Shown here: piece by piece, positions 1 through 12,044 of the stretch
How the letters are laid out: the number at the start of each line of letters is the position of its first letter
Numbering within the stretch: position 1 is the stretch's first letter
From: Hordeum vulgare subsp. vulgare
Taxonomy: Eukaryota; Streptophyta; Magnoliopsida; Poales; Poaceae
Assembly (NCBI RefSeq): GCF_904849725.1
Contig: NC_058520.1
Location: 537,840,083 to 537,904,082, forward strand
Direction: 5' to 3'
Length of the DNA: 64,000 bases
Made by a program: the position numbers and the translations under genes
The notes under the pieces: model-generated
Databases searched by the model: none
What the model was told of the DNA's origin: nothing
What the model saw: only the letters and a program-made list of their open reading frames with translations

Positions 1-1488
1 ATAATGAAAGACCTGAAACAAGAAACTCTGAGGTATCTTCAACGCTCCGGGTGGAATAGCGATATAACTGAATAAACAAGATAGGCTGAAACGAATCTCC
101 CACATAGGAAAGAATTATAGGGATGAATGGATATGATGACACAGACAACTAAATTGAATTCACCGGAAAATATGGCAAGAATGAATAAAGATGAACATGA
201 AGCTCCTGAGAATCTTCACGATGAATCACCGGCTACGAAAGGAAGAAGAGATAGCGGAAGCACAATGAAATGAATGCGCTTGGATGAAATCCAATCACCG
301 AAGAAAAAGGGCGGGAGGGCGGGGAAAAACAAAGACTACTTGAGACAGAAGAAACGAACTCCGGATGAAAAGAGAACGATCTTGCAAAAATTGGAGAGGA
401 TTGAATCCACTTGGAGAGAAACACACCGGTTGAATGGAATTGACATGACGACTCCGGTTGACAAGAATTAACAAGAGAACTGATTAAGCAAAAGGATTTG
501 CATTCTCATATAAAAAATATGAGAACACAAATTAGGAAAGATCTGAAATCACCACTTGACATCGAAGCAACACAAATTACCACATTCCAACAAAACAAAG
601 GGTGAGGCTTATGAAACAAGCCAGAACAAACTCATGAGAAAGATTTCGTCCGATATTTTCGTGGACAGGATCGCACGGGCACGATTTACAGTAGTCATCA
701 AGTGCAAGGCAGTGCACCCGACATACGAAGCGTCCCCGAGTCATAGCAAGCTACAAGGACTCTTTAAGACACAACGTGTACCGCTGTAAGTCGACCGTGA
801 ACAAATGAATCCACTAGATGTCGAACCCCAACCTAACATCATGCATTTGTTGGAAGAATGTCCTATAAGTAACTACTTGAATTCCCACCTATCAATTCCC
901 GAAATATCTGGTCATGCAATCTGGTACACGGATACAAGGAGTAATAATCACACAACTCCTATACTAACCCGTCACATGTATCACATCCGTCAACACACGG
1001 CCAGAATCTCAGACCTTCATCTACAACAGACCCTCGTGATCACAACGATACAAAGTATGGCAGTACCCCCGAACAATCTACACCAGTACTGGGGACATCG
1101 GGGTTATCTTGCCACTACTCGTATTGAAGCAATTACGAACATCCTTCGTTCTGAGATATTAAGAAATCTGAATGATAACGATGTGCTCGAGAATCCCCTG
1201 GAGCTCAACTCCCCGGAAGAAGATCAAGTCAGACAGGAGGCACCAAGACAGAACTCCGTCACATCGGCATCATATAGATTCCAAGAATATTCGCGTGATC
1301 CTAAAAAAATTTTGAATGAGAAGAGGAGTAGAATAAATTATTACGTCAAGATTCCTCACCAGAGCATAGAAGAGGAGAAAAAAGAATCCTACTCTCCGAT
1401 ATATAACTAAGACTCAAATAATTTTTCACTAGACTCGACTCGGCCAAGTTCGATCAATCAAGGGGGATCCTAGGTCGGTACATCTGAT
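1..1488 (-). mobile_element. Internal 5' leader of a minus-strand Gypsy LTR retrotransposon (body outside window)
   Basis: No convincing coding region is present. The stretch from about 640 to 1440 is clearly homologous to about 16990-17830, where the same sequence separates the gag start from the primer-binding site of another minus-strand Gypsy element. By that homology this is the untranslated leader between gag (left, outside the window) and the 5' LTR (right). The two copies differ by many substitutions and small indels, so they are old relatives. Bases 1-640 are A-rich and match nothing else that I can see in the window. Confidence 0.6.
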
Positions 1489-2907
1489 GGGAACTGCCTA
1501 CAGCGGGGAACAGAGGAGGCTGCCATGGCGCGGGGGAGTTTTCTCCAGCCGGATCCGGCGCGGCTCCTCGCGGTAGGGATGGGCGGATCCATTCCTCGGG
1601 GCACCACATCCGGCCGGTGGCGGAGCTCCATGGCGCGACGGGCTCCTTCCCATGGACCTGGTTGTTCCCTGCCAAACGAGAAGAGGGAGAGAACCAAGGT
1701 GAGAGAGAGAGAGACGGACAGAGGAAGAAGAGGGAGCGCAGGAGGGTAGAGACAACAGAGGCGGGAGGAACGAAGTTGGTCCTGCGGATCCGCGGGGATG
1801 CGTCAGACAGGAGGCGGCTGATCCGCTTGCGACAAGCTCCTGCTCGTACACGATCATGGAGGAACGAGTGGCTCCGGCCTGGAGATTCTTAGGGCGGCCG
1901 GATAGCTGCTGCTGCTTGGAAGCCTGCATCGGGTGCTCGCGGGAGGAGGAGCAAGGCACGGAAGAGCTCGGGGAAGCAGCGGCTTGCTGGCGCACGGACG
2001 CGTCCGGCGGCCCTGCTCGCCTGAAGGAGGAGGTTGAGGCTCAGCTGTTGCTGCTGCTGCAGAAGGCCGGCAAGGAACAAGCTTGAGGTGGCACGGGAGC
2101 TTCGAGCTCGGTCATGGAGGTCAACCACGGGGCTAGGGCTTCGACTCATAGGACAGGGAGGAAACCAAGGGAGCGACACCTTGATTGGATCGGGGGATCC
2201 CGATGTGGGAGGCGGCGCGTGGAATTAGGGTAGGATGGGACATATCCTAGGGTTTGACAAGATTAAATAGGTAGGTGGTTTGGGTAGGGCTGATCTGGAC
2301 ACTCCGATTCAATCGAACGGTCAAGAAATATAGTTTGGGGTATCCAATTGTAAAACCGGAGATGGTTTAGGGTAAAATGGGGTTGATCCGGACCTAACGG
2401 TTACGACCGTGTGTTCCGTGTACCGGGAGGTTTTCGGACTGGGCTGCGAGCAGGTTGGTGCATTGTGTAGAGAGGCTAGGCGGAGATGAGAGGGAAAACG
2501 GGCAGCACGGCAACGCGATTTGAAACACCGACAAACGTCCGACGGTAGACCGAATACGGTGCCTCTATGGTCGACCGTTCGGGTACCAGACGGACTCCGA
2601 TCGCGACGGAATTCGACAGGCGGCCTAGCTATATCTAATTACGACCGCATGCCAAGTTTCACCTCGATCAGAGAAAGTTTTAAACGCACTTTAAAAACAG
2701 GGTTTCGACGGTGCCGCGGGCGTGTGCCAGTGCGGTTAGGCTCGGAAGAACAACGAATGCAAGTTTTGAAAACTGGCGGCAACGGAGATGCCGATGCAAT
2801 GTTGATGAAGCGCATGATGCGATGATGATGCGACCAAAATAAATAGACACACGACGAAAACGGAAAGAGAGGGGAATCTTCTGGAACGTCGGCATCGGGC
2901 TGTCACA
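1489..2907 (-). repeat. 5' LTR of the left-edge Gypsy element
   Basis: The right end reads GGGCTGTCACA, so the minus strand begins TGTGACAGCCC, a start typical of several Triticeae Gypsy LTRs and parallel to the LTR end at 23001. It abuts the leader that is shared with the element at 16091-23001. The part nearest the leader (1490-2230) is GC-rich, and the rest is AT-richer. The inner boundary near 1489 is uncertain because no clean primer-binding site is visible. The expected target duplication is CTTCT (2908-2912); the other copy is outside the window. Confidence 0.55.
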
Positions 2908-3115
2908 CTTCTTCCGAGTATGGACTAAACGTCGCACTCGAAACAACATTGAACACAAGAGCAAATGCTTTGATTCCGATTCAAAAGTTCTAGCAAGGAT
3001 AGTTCAATCGGTGCAGGTCAAGCTTACCCGCACCGACCTAAGAAAGCGACGGCCAACAGCAGTGGCCAAAGTAGCTTACAGATAAACACTCGGCATACCG
3101 AGGATAAAAATGTTT
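2908..3115. other. Non-coding internal sequence of the host Gypsy element
   Basis: This is the sequence into which the left-edge Gypsy element inserted. It lies between that insertion and the stop codon of the antisense accessory gene. I see no ORF or repeat structure in it. Confidence 0.4.
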
Positions 3116-6100
3116 TTACGCATCATCTGGATTAACGCCAGGACTGGAGGGCTCTACAAACGTGTCCAGATCAATACCGTCGGCGATACGGGTAGCACTC
3201 TCAAGGAAAGTCTCCATTAAGTCTTCGAATCGAAGCTTCTTCGTGTTGGCGACCTTCAATGTCTTCAGCTTCTCCTCACGCACCTCCTTGCAATGGACTC
3301 GGACCAAGGACAGAGCAACATCTGCACCGCAACGAGCTGCAGATTTCTTCCACGATTGCACTCGGTTCGGAATCTCCTCCAGTCGCGCCATCAGGTTCTC
3401 CATCTCCTGCCGCAACTCATCTTCTGGCCAAAGCTCCTTGTAAATTCGGCCGACGACTTCTCTCAGTCGACCGATGAAAGGACCCACTTTGCCCATGCGG
3501 ATGTGCGCCCGGAGCAGATCCCGATTGGCGTCCTCGCCGAGTGGCACGTTATCGCGAATGGACCGCTCCACGTCCACTGCTTCAACTTCAGCATCAATGC
3601 AAAAATCTGCAACAGAAGGGCAAGCAAACAATAAGCGTCGAGTGTCACGCACACAGTACAAGCACTCGGCAAAAAACAGGACTTACCAGCCAGACGCGTC
3701 ATCATCTGCCCAGCGCAGTCGCTGACATACTTCTCCTGAGCTATGCATCGTTTATTCAGGACGACCATCTGATTCGTGAGAGCAGTCCTCTGTTTCTTCA
3801 TATTTTCCACTTCCTTAGTCAACACCTTGTTCGCTTCACGAGCCTCCTCCAAGGACTTCTCTCGTCCCTCCAGAGCATCCTTCATGCCAGCCATTGCGAG
3901 CATGGCCGCATCAAGCTCACCAGCGAACTGATTCCTCTCCGCCCTGAGAGCCTCATAGGCCATCCCCATTTCACAGGTTTTCTACCAACAAACACCAAGG
4001 GACAATCAGAAAGTTCAACAACTAAAAGTCTAAGTTCTTCAGACCCCTGCCGACGCAAGCAGTCGACAGCGGTCTCAGGGACTACACCCAGTGGGTTCAC
4101 TAAGAGTGACCCCACTGGCATGCAACTCAAGCAGGCCTTCCCTATTGAGATGCATGTTATCACCTACGCCTACGAGGCCAATACTACCCGACCTGAGTAC
4201 AACTTACTCTCGGGGACTCTTACAGTAAGTGCGCTCCGAGTGCAACAACCGCTCGCAGTCGGCCATATTATTTACACACACGACCAAAGTAAAGACAATA
4301 TGTATAAAGACAACTGTCGGTGCCAGCACTCGACAGAAGTCTCGGGGACTACACCCACTGGGTTCACTCAGAGTGAACCCATTGCAAACAGCAGCTGCTA
4401 TCCAAGAACACCCAGTGGGTTACAAGAGAAAAGTAAATACTTACTAGACCACTTACTCGGATATCATCCCGCAGCTCCAAGCTCCGCTGGTACAAGGACG
4501 CAACGGAGTCGTAGGCCCTCTTGGCTTCTCCAGCCATCAGCTCCGCCTGCACCATAGCTCCCTTGGCCGCTCCCACCTGCTCCTCCGGAATATGCTGGAT
4601 GTTGAATTCAGCATTCGACGAGCCTGGAATCATCGGAAGTTCTTGAGGCATCCCAAGGTCCGCCCCATTCGGCTCCTCATCCACCAGCACCGGTTCAGTC
4701 TGTGGCAGCGCCTCAGTCGGCAGCACGTCGGCGGCGAGAGCAGCAGCAGGAGGAGCGGCCTCAAGAACAGGCTCCGCAGCTGGTTCGGCTCTCCCCTGGT
4801 CGCCCTCGTCCAGGCAAATCGCTCCTGACAGGCCGAACGACACGAGGTCTCAGAAAAAGAAAGAAGTAGGACCTATGATAGAATTTGAGACGCGATAGTA
4901 TAAAACACTCGGCGTCCCTACAACGCACCTGGCTGGGACGAGACGACGTTGTCCGTGTCCATGGGATCATCTTCCTGGCGCGCCGGAGAGGTGGCAGAAG
5001 TAGCGACTCTGTCGAGTGAGATCCATTCGACCAGTAAATAGGAGTTCACTCGGATATTAGAAAGAATTGAAAGCTGGATACACTTAGGTGCAGGTGACAG
5101 GGACAGCAACCCTCATTCGCGGCAGAGCCTTCCGAGGCTTAGGCCCACTCGGTTTGGCCGCCTTAGAAGACTGACCCGCAGGCTCAGCGGCGGCATCCCT
5201 GGCCCTCTTAGCGCTTCGAACACTCGGGACCATCGGGGCAGTCGGCGGAGCACTCGAAGACGCAGGAGGAGCCGAGGGGACGGCGGGCTTGTGTCGGCGC
5301 TTGGTCCGATGCTCTAGTTGCGCAGGCGGCGAGTCCTGCTCTTCGTCTTCTTCCTCCTCCTCGCTGGTCTCCTCCTCCGACTCCCCGCTGTCGGAGACGT
5401 ACTTGGCGCTCTCCACGCTGCCCTCCTGGCTGCCTTCCTCCTCTTCCTCGGCCGGATTCCCATTCGACACGGGTAGAACCAGTTGGTCCACGTCTGCATA
5501 AATTTCAGCCGGCAACATCAGACATCACGCAGAGATTCAAACAAACGACAGGAATTAAAACAGTTAAGTGCACTCGACAAGTGTTACTCACCTGATTCGG
5601 AGGAGGATGGTCCGCGCAGTAAGGCTTCACTCGCCGAGATCCTTTGGGATTCTCGCAGGGGCCCGTGATCTGGAGCACCCACGAGGTCACCTTCTCCTCA
5701 GTCACGCCCACCACGCTGGTCCGAGTGGAGTCTTCGGGCCCCGTGTAATGCCACATGGCATGGTCGCGAGCCTGCAGAGGCTGGATACGCCGACCGAGGA
5801 AGACCTCCAGCAAGTCTATGCCAGTGACCCCCCCTCCTGACGACATCTACGAGTGCCTCAACCAAGGGCTGGATGTCGTTCTTCTCCGCCTTCGTGAGCG
5901 CGAGCTGCTTAGGAGGGGCGGGCCGATCTAAACTAAAGGGAGGCAGCCCAGTCGACGCATTCGGACAGGCGATATCCTGGCAGTAGAACCACGTCGACTG
6001 CCAGTTCCTGACCGACTCACTTAACTGGAGAGCAGGATAGCTACTCTGACTCTTTTTCTGGAAACCTAAGCCCCCACAGAGCTGGAGGAGATGGGTCTTA

Positions 6101-6576
6101 TCATCCGACTGGCTGAGTCGTTTGATGGTTTGGGATCTATCGAAAAAGATGTGCTTGAACAAACCCCAATGGGGAGGGCAGCCGATGAAACACTTGCACA
6201 GAACTATAAAGGCAGAAAGATGGGCAATGGCATTCGGGGGAAAGTGGTGAAGTTGTGCCCCGAAGTGATTCATGATGCCCTTGAAGAAAGGATGCGGGGG
6301 CAAAGAGAAACCTCGGTGGACGTGGCTGAGCAGCAAGACGCGCTCCCCCTCCCGAGGCGCCGGCTCGACCTCGTTCTCCGCCGGCAGCCTCCAGGACTTG
6401 TGCACGATCATCCCGTGCTCCACCAGCTACAGCAGATCCCCCTCCGTCACCGTGGAGGGGAGGAAGTCGCCCTGAATCCACCCCGCCGGCAGCGGCCACT
6501 GCCGCCGCTGAGCAGGCGCCGCCGTCTTCCCCTTCTTCTTCCTCGCCTCCATCTTGCTGGTCTGACCCTTGGTCAT
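3116..6576 (-). pseudogene. Antisense accessory gene of a Gypsy element (putative plant transposon protein), six exons, broken
   Basis: The gene runs right to left. Exons read from the sequence: 6576-5592, 5493-5097 (end uncertain), 5008-4929, 4824-4457, 3981-3687 and 3606-3116. Most introns have canonical GT and AG ends; a GTGAGT donor starts at 5591 and GTAAGT donors at 4456 and 3686. Exon 1 carries the domain often annotated as 'putative gypsy type transposon' protein (HRGFSLPPHPFFKGI, then PNAIAHLSAFIVLCKCFIG). Exon 2 is acidic and proline/alanine rich. Exons 4-6 form long charged helices, probably coiled coil. Accessory ORFs placed antisense between pol and the 3' LTR are known in Tat-lineage Gypsy elements, and the plus-strand 3' LTR at 7100 fits that. 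Breaks: an in-frame TAG at 6427-6429, a frame change at the C7 run 5828-5834, and a likely donor change to CTAAGT near 5096. Function unknown. Confidence 0.7.
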
Positions 6577-7099
6577 GGCGGCCGCTGCGAGCCCCCTCGG
6601 GAGGAAGGAGAAGGAAGGAGTGTAGAAGCGCTGGAGGTGGCGAGAAGGACGGAGCAAGCAAGAGCGAGAGATTCGGCGAGCATAATGAAGAAGCCTCGCC
6701 ACCGAGATTTAAATAGGGTTCCGACTGGGTCACTGGCAGGTGGCCCCGAAACCTTATCCTCCCGACCCACCGCGGCGATATTAGTGGAGAGGTTGAAGGC
6801 GCGAGAATCGAGGCGTCAGGCGCTACTCGAGCGCGCTGGCGTCATCCCCGCTGAGCGCGCGGAAACCGAAATTTGAGGATCCCGGAAAATCCGCCGCTGT
6901 CAGTTGACCGGTCGCGTCAGAAGATGCCGCAGAAGCACTCGGCTCCCGACAGTCTGTTTCGCGAGTACTTCCACTCGGATCATCGATCAGAAAAGTCAAA
7001 ATGGACCGAGGCAAGCAACACCCAAGCCAAGTCTGTTCCAGTCGGATCCAACTTCAAAGATCGCTTCGTCGTTCCAACCCCAATCCACTCGGGTACTAA
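6577..7099. other. Region between the accessory gene start and the 3' LTR
   Basis: This holds the upstream (minus-sense) flank of the accessory gene and the end of the Gypsy internal region on the plus strand. A possible upstream in-frame ATG for the accessory gene lies near 6700. The sequence just before the LTR (CACTCGGGTACTAA) is only a weak polypurine tract. Nothing else is supported. Confidence 0.35.
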
Positions 7100-7656
7100 T
7101 GATGGGGTTATAGTCCTAGGGTAGGGTCATAGGCCTGCCCTGTAGGTCCTACCCAAGGACTACCCCTCGCAAAGGACTAGACCCTTAGTCAGCTCTGACT
7201 GAATTAAGGAATCCCTGTCATCCAGTCGGTAACATACCCTCGATCGTCCAGTCGGAGACTAGCATTCGGAGCATATCAGGCTAACCGACTGGATACCACT
7301 CGGTACATCGTAACCCCCGTGGAGGGAAACGGTCGTACGTTTCCAGGTGCATTTATTAGCATTTAGGGCGTACGTTACATGTAATGTACACATTCAATCG
7401 CCACTACTCCACCCCTGTACCGGAACCATTGTGGAGGGCAGCGCACTCAATATAAGCCACCCTCCCCCGTTGGTAAAGGGGTTGGCAACTCATTGTATTT
7501 CCTATTCCACTCGACAACAAGCTCCCCGAGCACTGAGACGTAGGGCTGTTACCTCCACCGCAGAGGGGCCTGAACTCATACATCCTCGCCGTAGCTAGGA
7601 CTCTGCCCATCCTTTTCGTACCCTACACATCTACTGTTAGGCTTATACCCACGACA
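7100..7656 (+). repeat. 3' LTR of a plus-strand Gypsy element
   Basis: It starts TGATGGGGTTATAG and ends CCCACGACA, with the TG...CA ends expected of an LTR. At 557 bp it is a short LTR. It directly abuts the 3' untranslated tail of the LINE at 7657, so the Gypsy element inserted into the LINE. The expected target duplication is GTAGG (7657-7661). The body to the left carries the antisense accessory gene, and the pol genes are not in the window. A TATA-like ATATAAG lies near 7450. Confidence 0.7.
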
Positions 7657-7722
7657 GTAGGCGTGATCAAGCAGCTACTCAGATGGAGCTTTGCTCCACC
7701 AGTGAACCAGTACAACCAAGTC

Positions 7723-10700
7723 TCAGCCCGGATCAAAGGTGATCGGACACCCTGCCAACTGCCAAATGGATGTGTCATCTCTGAGCATCACCATCACGGC
7801 CACCACCGACCTATCCTTCTTCTCGAAAATCCTCCTGTTTCGTTCTCTCCATATAGTCCAGCAAGTGAGCATTGTCGCCGACTTCATGAATTTCCTATCG
7901 CGCTTCAGCGTTGTACCGGACAGTTCCTCGAACCAGACCAACAACGGTGCATTTTGATTCCAGACCTGCGGCCAAAAAGGGAGAAAGGTCGTCCAGGATG
8001 ACACTTGCTCCCAAAGGTTTCTAGACCACGGACATTCCCTGAACAAATGACTGATGGTCTCCAAGTTTCTTCTGCACAGGGGGCAAAAATAGTCGTTCTC
8101 CCATCCTCTGAGCATCAGCACATCCGCAGTAAGCACTCTCTTGAGCATTGTCGTCCAGATGAAAAATTTACACTTCAGTGGTGCGCGTACTCGCCAGATG
8201 AGATCAACATACTGCGTGTCCACCTGCGCCGAGAAGAACAAATTGTATGCTGATCTCGCCGAGTATTTCCCATCCGTTGGTAGCTTCCATGTGATCTCAT
8301 CCCTGATGCCTTCCCTAAGGTGGACATTCTGCATTCGCCCGGACAGCTCGATCAACTCGTCTAGCATCTCATCCCTAAAATTGACTGTGAGGTCCGAGAG
8401 CCATGCCGAACTCGCCAAAGCTCCCTGGACTGTCCTCCTCTTTCTGACCGAAGCAACAAAAAAACTTGGGGCCAGATCTCTCGGTGCCAGGCCATCCAAC
8501 CAGGCATCATACCAGAAGAGCGTTGTTTTGCCATCACCTACTGTAACCTGCGTTGCCGAGGCGAAAATTGAGATCTCCTTGTCCGAGCAAGGCACAAGCA
8601 TCCCGGACCACGGTTTAGCAGGGCTGTCCCAACGAGACCAAAGCCAACGTAGACGTAGTGCATGCCCGAACAGCTGCATGTTTGGAATACCCAGGCCTCC
8701 CAGACGCAATGTCTTGCAGACCTGTGTCCAATTCACCCTGCAGTGGCCACCGTTGCACGATTCCGCTCCCCGCCAGACCCAAGCCCTTATGCGCTTATCA
8801 ATCCATTGTAACAGCCATTTTGGGAAGGGGTGGATTGAGATCATGTACACCGGGAGGGCAGCTAGAATGCAGCGGGCCAACGCAAGCCGGCCATCTTTAG
8901 ATAGAAGACTTCCCATCCAACCCGCCAACTTCCCATCAAATGACGCAGTGAATTTGTCGAAGTGTGACCTTTTAAGGGACCGAAGGGAAAGTGGCATCCC
9001 CAGGTAGGTTGCTGTGAACTGCACCACTGGAATAGATACTGACCGCAACACATCGCTGAGCTCCAAACCCGCGCATCTAATCGGCATTGCCGCACTCTTG
9101 GAGAAGTTTGTCCGCAGTCCTGTGGCCGCACCGAATGATTCAAGAATATGACCAATCATTCCCAGATCCTCCTTGCGAGGATTAACAAAGAGAGCCACGT
9201 CATCCGCATAGAGAGATGTACGAAGAATCGCCTTCCCTCCACGTAACTTGGACAGGTGACCACTGTCCGTGGCCAAATCTAGTAATCTGGTGAGCGGCTC
9301 CATCGCTAGAATGAACAAATACGGTGACAGCGAGTCGCCCTGTCGGAGTCCTTGTTTGTGCCAGATTCTGTTAGACGGTACACCATTGACCAGAATTCTC
9401 GATGAGGAGGAAGCCCACACCATTGCCATCCAATCCCGCCAACGTGTACCGAAACCTCGTGCTTCCAACATGTCCAACAGGTCGGACCATGAAACAGAGT
9501 CAAAAGCCTTAGCAATGTCAAGCTTGAGGAGAAGAGCCGGTGTACGGGTCTTGTGGAAGTGACGTGCTAAACCTTGCACGTATACAAAATTATCCTGGAT
9601 GCACCTGCCCTTGATGAAAGCGCTCTGACACATGCCGACTAGCGTCCCAAGCTGTGGTGCGAGACGACGCGCAAGCAACTTCATGAAGATTTTGATGAGG
9701 CTGTGTGTTAGGCTGATAGGTCTGAAGTCCCCGACGCTCAGCGGGTTCGGCTTCTTTGGGATCAGTACCACCAGCGAGTCATTGCAGCGATGCAAAGTAC
9801 TAGCATTCAAATCGAAGAGCCGCTGAAAAGCCAACATAATATCATCTCTGATGATTTCCCAACAGGAGCGGTAGAAGCAGCATGAAAAACCATCACGCCC
9901 CGGCGCCTTGTCCATGGGCAGATCCCAGATGGCCTCCTTGATCTCTGCAATCGAGAAGGGGGTCTCGAGATCATGAAGATTGTGACGTGTCAAGCCCAGT
10001 CTCTCCCAGTTGATCTTAGCAGAAGTTTTGGTCGCGCAGCCCATGATGCCCTCAAAGTGCTCCTGCACCAGCTCGACAATCTGGCTCTATTGCGCCACCA
10101 GCGACCCATCTGCAGCCCTAAGCGAATGAATGTGATTCTTCTTTGATCTTTTGTTTGCCTTGATGTTGAAGAACTTTGAACTGGCGTCCGTGGTGCGCAG
10201 CCAGCGAACGCGCGCCCTCTGTTTTTGCTTGATACGAACGAGGACTGCCAGCCCAAGATGCCTAGATTTGAGCGTTGAGCGTAGCGCAGTCTCCTCGGCA
10301 GTCAAGCAGCATTCCTCTTGCGCAGCATCCAGTCGAATAGTTAGCTCGTGGACGAGGTGAAACTGTGAGCGAATACAGCCCACTGTACACTTGCTCCAGG
10401 TGGTCAAAGCCCTGCTTGCTCGGCGCAATTTGATATTGAAGGCACTGATTGAATCTGCGCTGCCCACCGGCAAGTTCCAAGCCGCCATCACAACTTCCTT
10501 AAAACCAGCGAGAAATCGCCAGTACTCCTCAAACCGAAACCGCCTTGGCTTAATTGGAAGGGAATCGCTGACAAGGAGCAACGGGCAATGGTCAGACATG
10601 CCAGAGGCTTGCGGGAGCACTTTGGCGGCCTGGAAGCGATGCTCCCAGTCAACATTGGAGAAAGCCATGTCCAGTCGAACCAACGTTGGCGGCGACTCCT

Positions 10701-11277
10701 CATTTGACCAATTAAAACTGTGTGCGACAAGCGGAATTTCACGCAGGCCGAAGGAGTTCAAGGCTGTTCTGAATTTTGACATCAAACTCCTATTGACACG
10801 GTTGTTGTTTTTGTCTTCTGGATCTCTGATCAGGTTGAAATCTCCCAGGATGAGCCACGCACCGTTAATGTTAGCCTGAATGACGGCGATCTCATCAAGG
10901 AACCCCTGTTTGCGCTCATCGCCGGTCGGGCCGTACACGGTTGTGAGGAACCAGGGCTGCATCTGCGCTTGTCGAGGCGTCATCCTGACCGTGATGGAGA
11001 AACCTCCCGAGCTAACCTGGGCAGGAGCGAACTTGTTCTCATCCCAAAGGATCACAATGCCTCCTCTAGTGCCATTGGCAGGCAGCACTGCTGACCCTCG
11101 AAGTGTCGGGCCGCCTAACTCCTCCCTGTGGATATTAGTAAAAGAGCTCAACTTCGTTTCCTGCAAGCACATAACAGAGCAGCGGCATCTGCCGACGAGC
11201 TCCCTGACTACCAGTCTTCTTACGGGATCATTTAGACCGTGCATGTTCCAGTTAAGCAACAGAAGGTTCTCACTCAT
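7723..11277 (-). pseudogene. LINE ORF2: endonuclease plus reverse transcriptase, split by one stop codon
   Basis: ORF2 encodes the enzyme for target-primed reverse transcription. The endonuclease part (11277-10090) shows LLLLNWNMHG at the start, the catalytic QETKL, GDFNLIRD and the SDHCPLLL motif. The RT part shows LIPKKPNP, FRPISL, LDIAKAFDSVSW, GLRQGDSLSPYLF and the catalytic YADD at 9199-9210. A C-terminal CCHC-like finger (CPLCRRNLETISHLFREC) follows. The frame is open for almost the whole length. A single in-frame TAG at 10087-10089 separates the endonuclease from the RT. The start is taken as MSENLLLLNWN at 11277; an in-frame ATG at 11298 is possible. All catalytic motifs are present, so inactivation looks recent. 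Confidence 0.9.
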
Positions 11278-11660
11278 AAGAAGACAGGTAAACAACACCC
11301 AGAGGGTAGCAGTCTAATACATTGTAGGCGCCACCAGCGCGTACGGGGCTCCATAAGAACTCAGCATTAAGATAAAGTACGGTTACAAGGTAGGCGCAAC
11401 CGGCGCGTGCCAGCTCTGAAGCCGCTGAGGAAGCATCCATGACGCTGAGCATGGCAGCGCAACCTGCGCAAGCCAGCTCACCACAAATAAGAGCCCACCG
11501 ACAGGCGCAACCCGTGCATGTCGGAGACTCTCTAGACGGAAAGACAGATACAACTAGAAATTGTAGACTACCCCGTAGCCTACAAAGCGACTGAAGCATG
11601 GAGGTTTTAATCATTGGGGAAACCTAGTGCAGCAACCCGGAACGAAACGCTCTGAACTAA
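11278..11660 (-). repeat. Inter-ORF spacer of the LINE with four short repeats
   Basis: Four imperfect copies of an AGGCGCAACCGGCGCGT-like motif begin near 11328, 11390, 11452 and 11502, at a spacing of roughly 50-60 bp. In the minus frame they give recurring ARAGCAY-type peptides, but I do not regard this as a real gene. It lies where the translation of ORF2 must restart after ORF1. Confidence 0.5.
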
Positions 11661-12044
11661 CTAGGCCGCCCTGGCCATTTCTTCCTCCAAGATCGCCTGC
11701 AAGTCCGAGTCCGGAAGCTGGATTGATGCTGGGGTTGCTAGACCGGCAAGCTGACCCAGTCTCTCCGCCTGGGCTGACGACATCGGGTCCTTAAAGAAGG
11801 ATAGGTAGTTCTGAAGTGTGTCATCTGTGAATTGCTCCTCATTGGAAATCAGCCCCAACGCCTTGCAGACACGAGCCTGAGTGCGACGCGTGGACGTCAT
11901 GGATGGCCGCAACGATGTGGTTGGTGAAGTCCTACGGCTGAAGGGAGCCAAGACTTTCTTCTTAATAGCGGTGGCTTTCATGGCCTTTGCAGCAGTGGCA
12001 GGAGGGGCTCCCAACACAGACGGTGGCATGGCTGCGATTAGCTG
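11661..12044 (-). CDS. LINE ORF1, C-terminal fragment
   Basis: The minus-strand frame ends at 11661 and includes STRRTQARVCKALGL, then a hydrophilic stretch, TPASIQLPDSDLQAILEEEM and a short tail. This matches the C-terminal tail I know from Triticeae LINE ORF1 proteins, which are nucleic-acid-binding partners of ORF2. The ATG at 12029 is probably internal, because the element is 5' truncated just upstream. No zinc knuckle is visible in this fragment. Identification is from family memory, so confidence is moderate. Confidence 0.6.
   Translation of the reverse strand, partial: QLIAAMPPSVLGAPPATAAKAMKATAIKKKVLAPFSRRTSPTTSLRPSMTSTRRTQARVCKALGLISNEEQFTDDTLQNYLSFFKDPMSSAQAERLGQLAGLATPASIQLPDSDLQAILEEEMARAA

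Larger units (their letters stand above)
7657..12044 (-). mobile_element. LINE (non-LTR retrotransposon, L1 type), truncated at both ends
   Basis: In minus-strand order: an ORF1 tail (12044-11661), an inter-ORF spacer with short repeats (11660-11278), ORF2 with AP-type endonuclease and reverse transcriptase (11277-7723), and 66 bp of 3' UTR (7722-7657). The 3' UTR is cut by a Gypsy 3' LTR and no poly-A tail is visible. The 5' end is truncated near 12044, where unrelated MITE-like sequence begins. Target duplications could not be identified. Confidence 0.85.

Noticed and set aside
1498..2228. GC-rich overlapping frames on both strands that could be a gene
   Set aside because: They lie within an LTR U5/R region; several frames are open only because of high GC.
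3541..4557. 338-residue plus-strand frame opposite the accessory gene
   Set aside because: It is antisense to exons and introns with clear splice sites and known-domain content on the minus strand; no recognisable domain.
8141..9007. Plus-strand frame of 288 codons
   Set aside because: Shadow of the LINE reverse transcriptase on the opposite strand.
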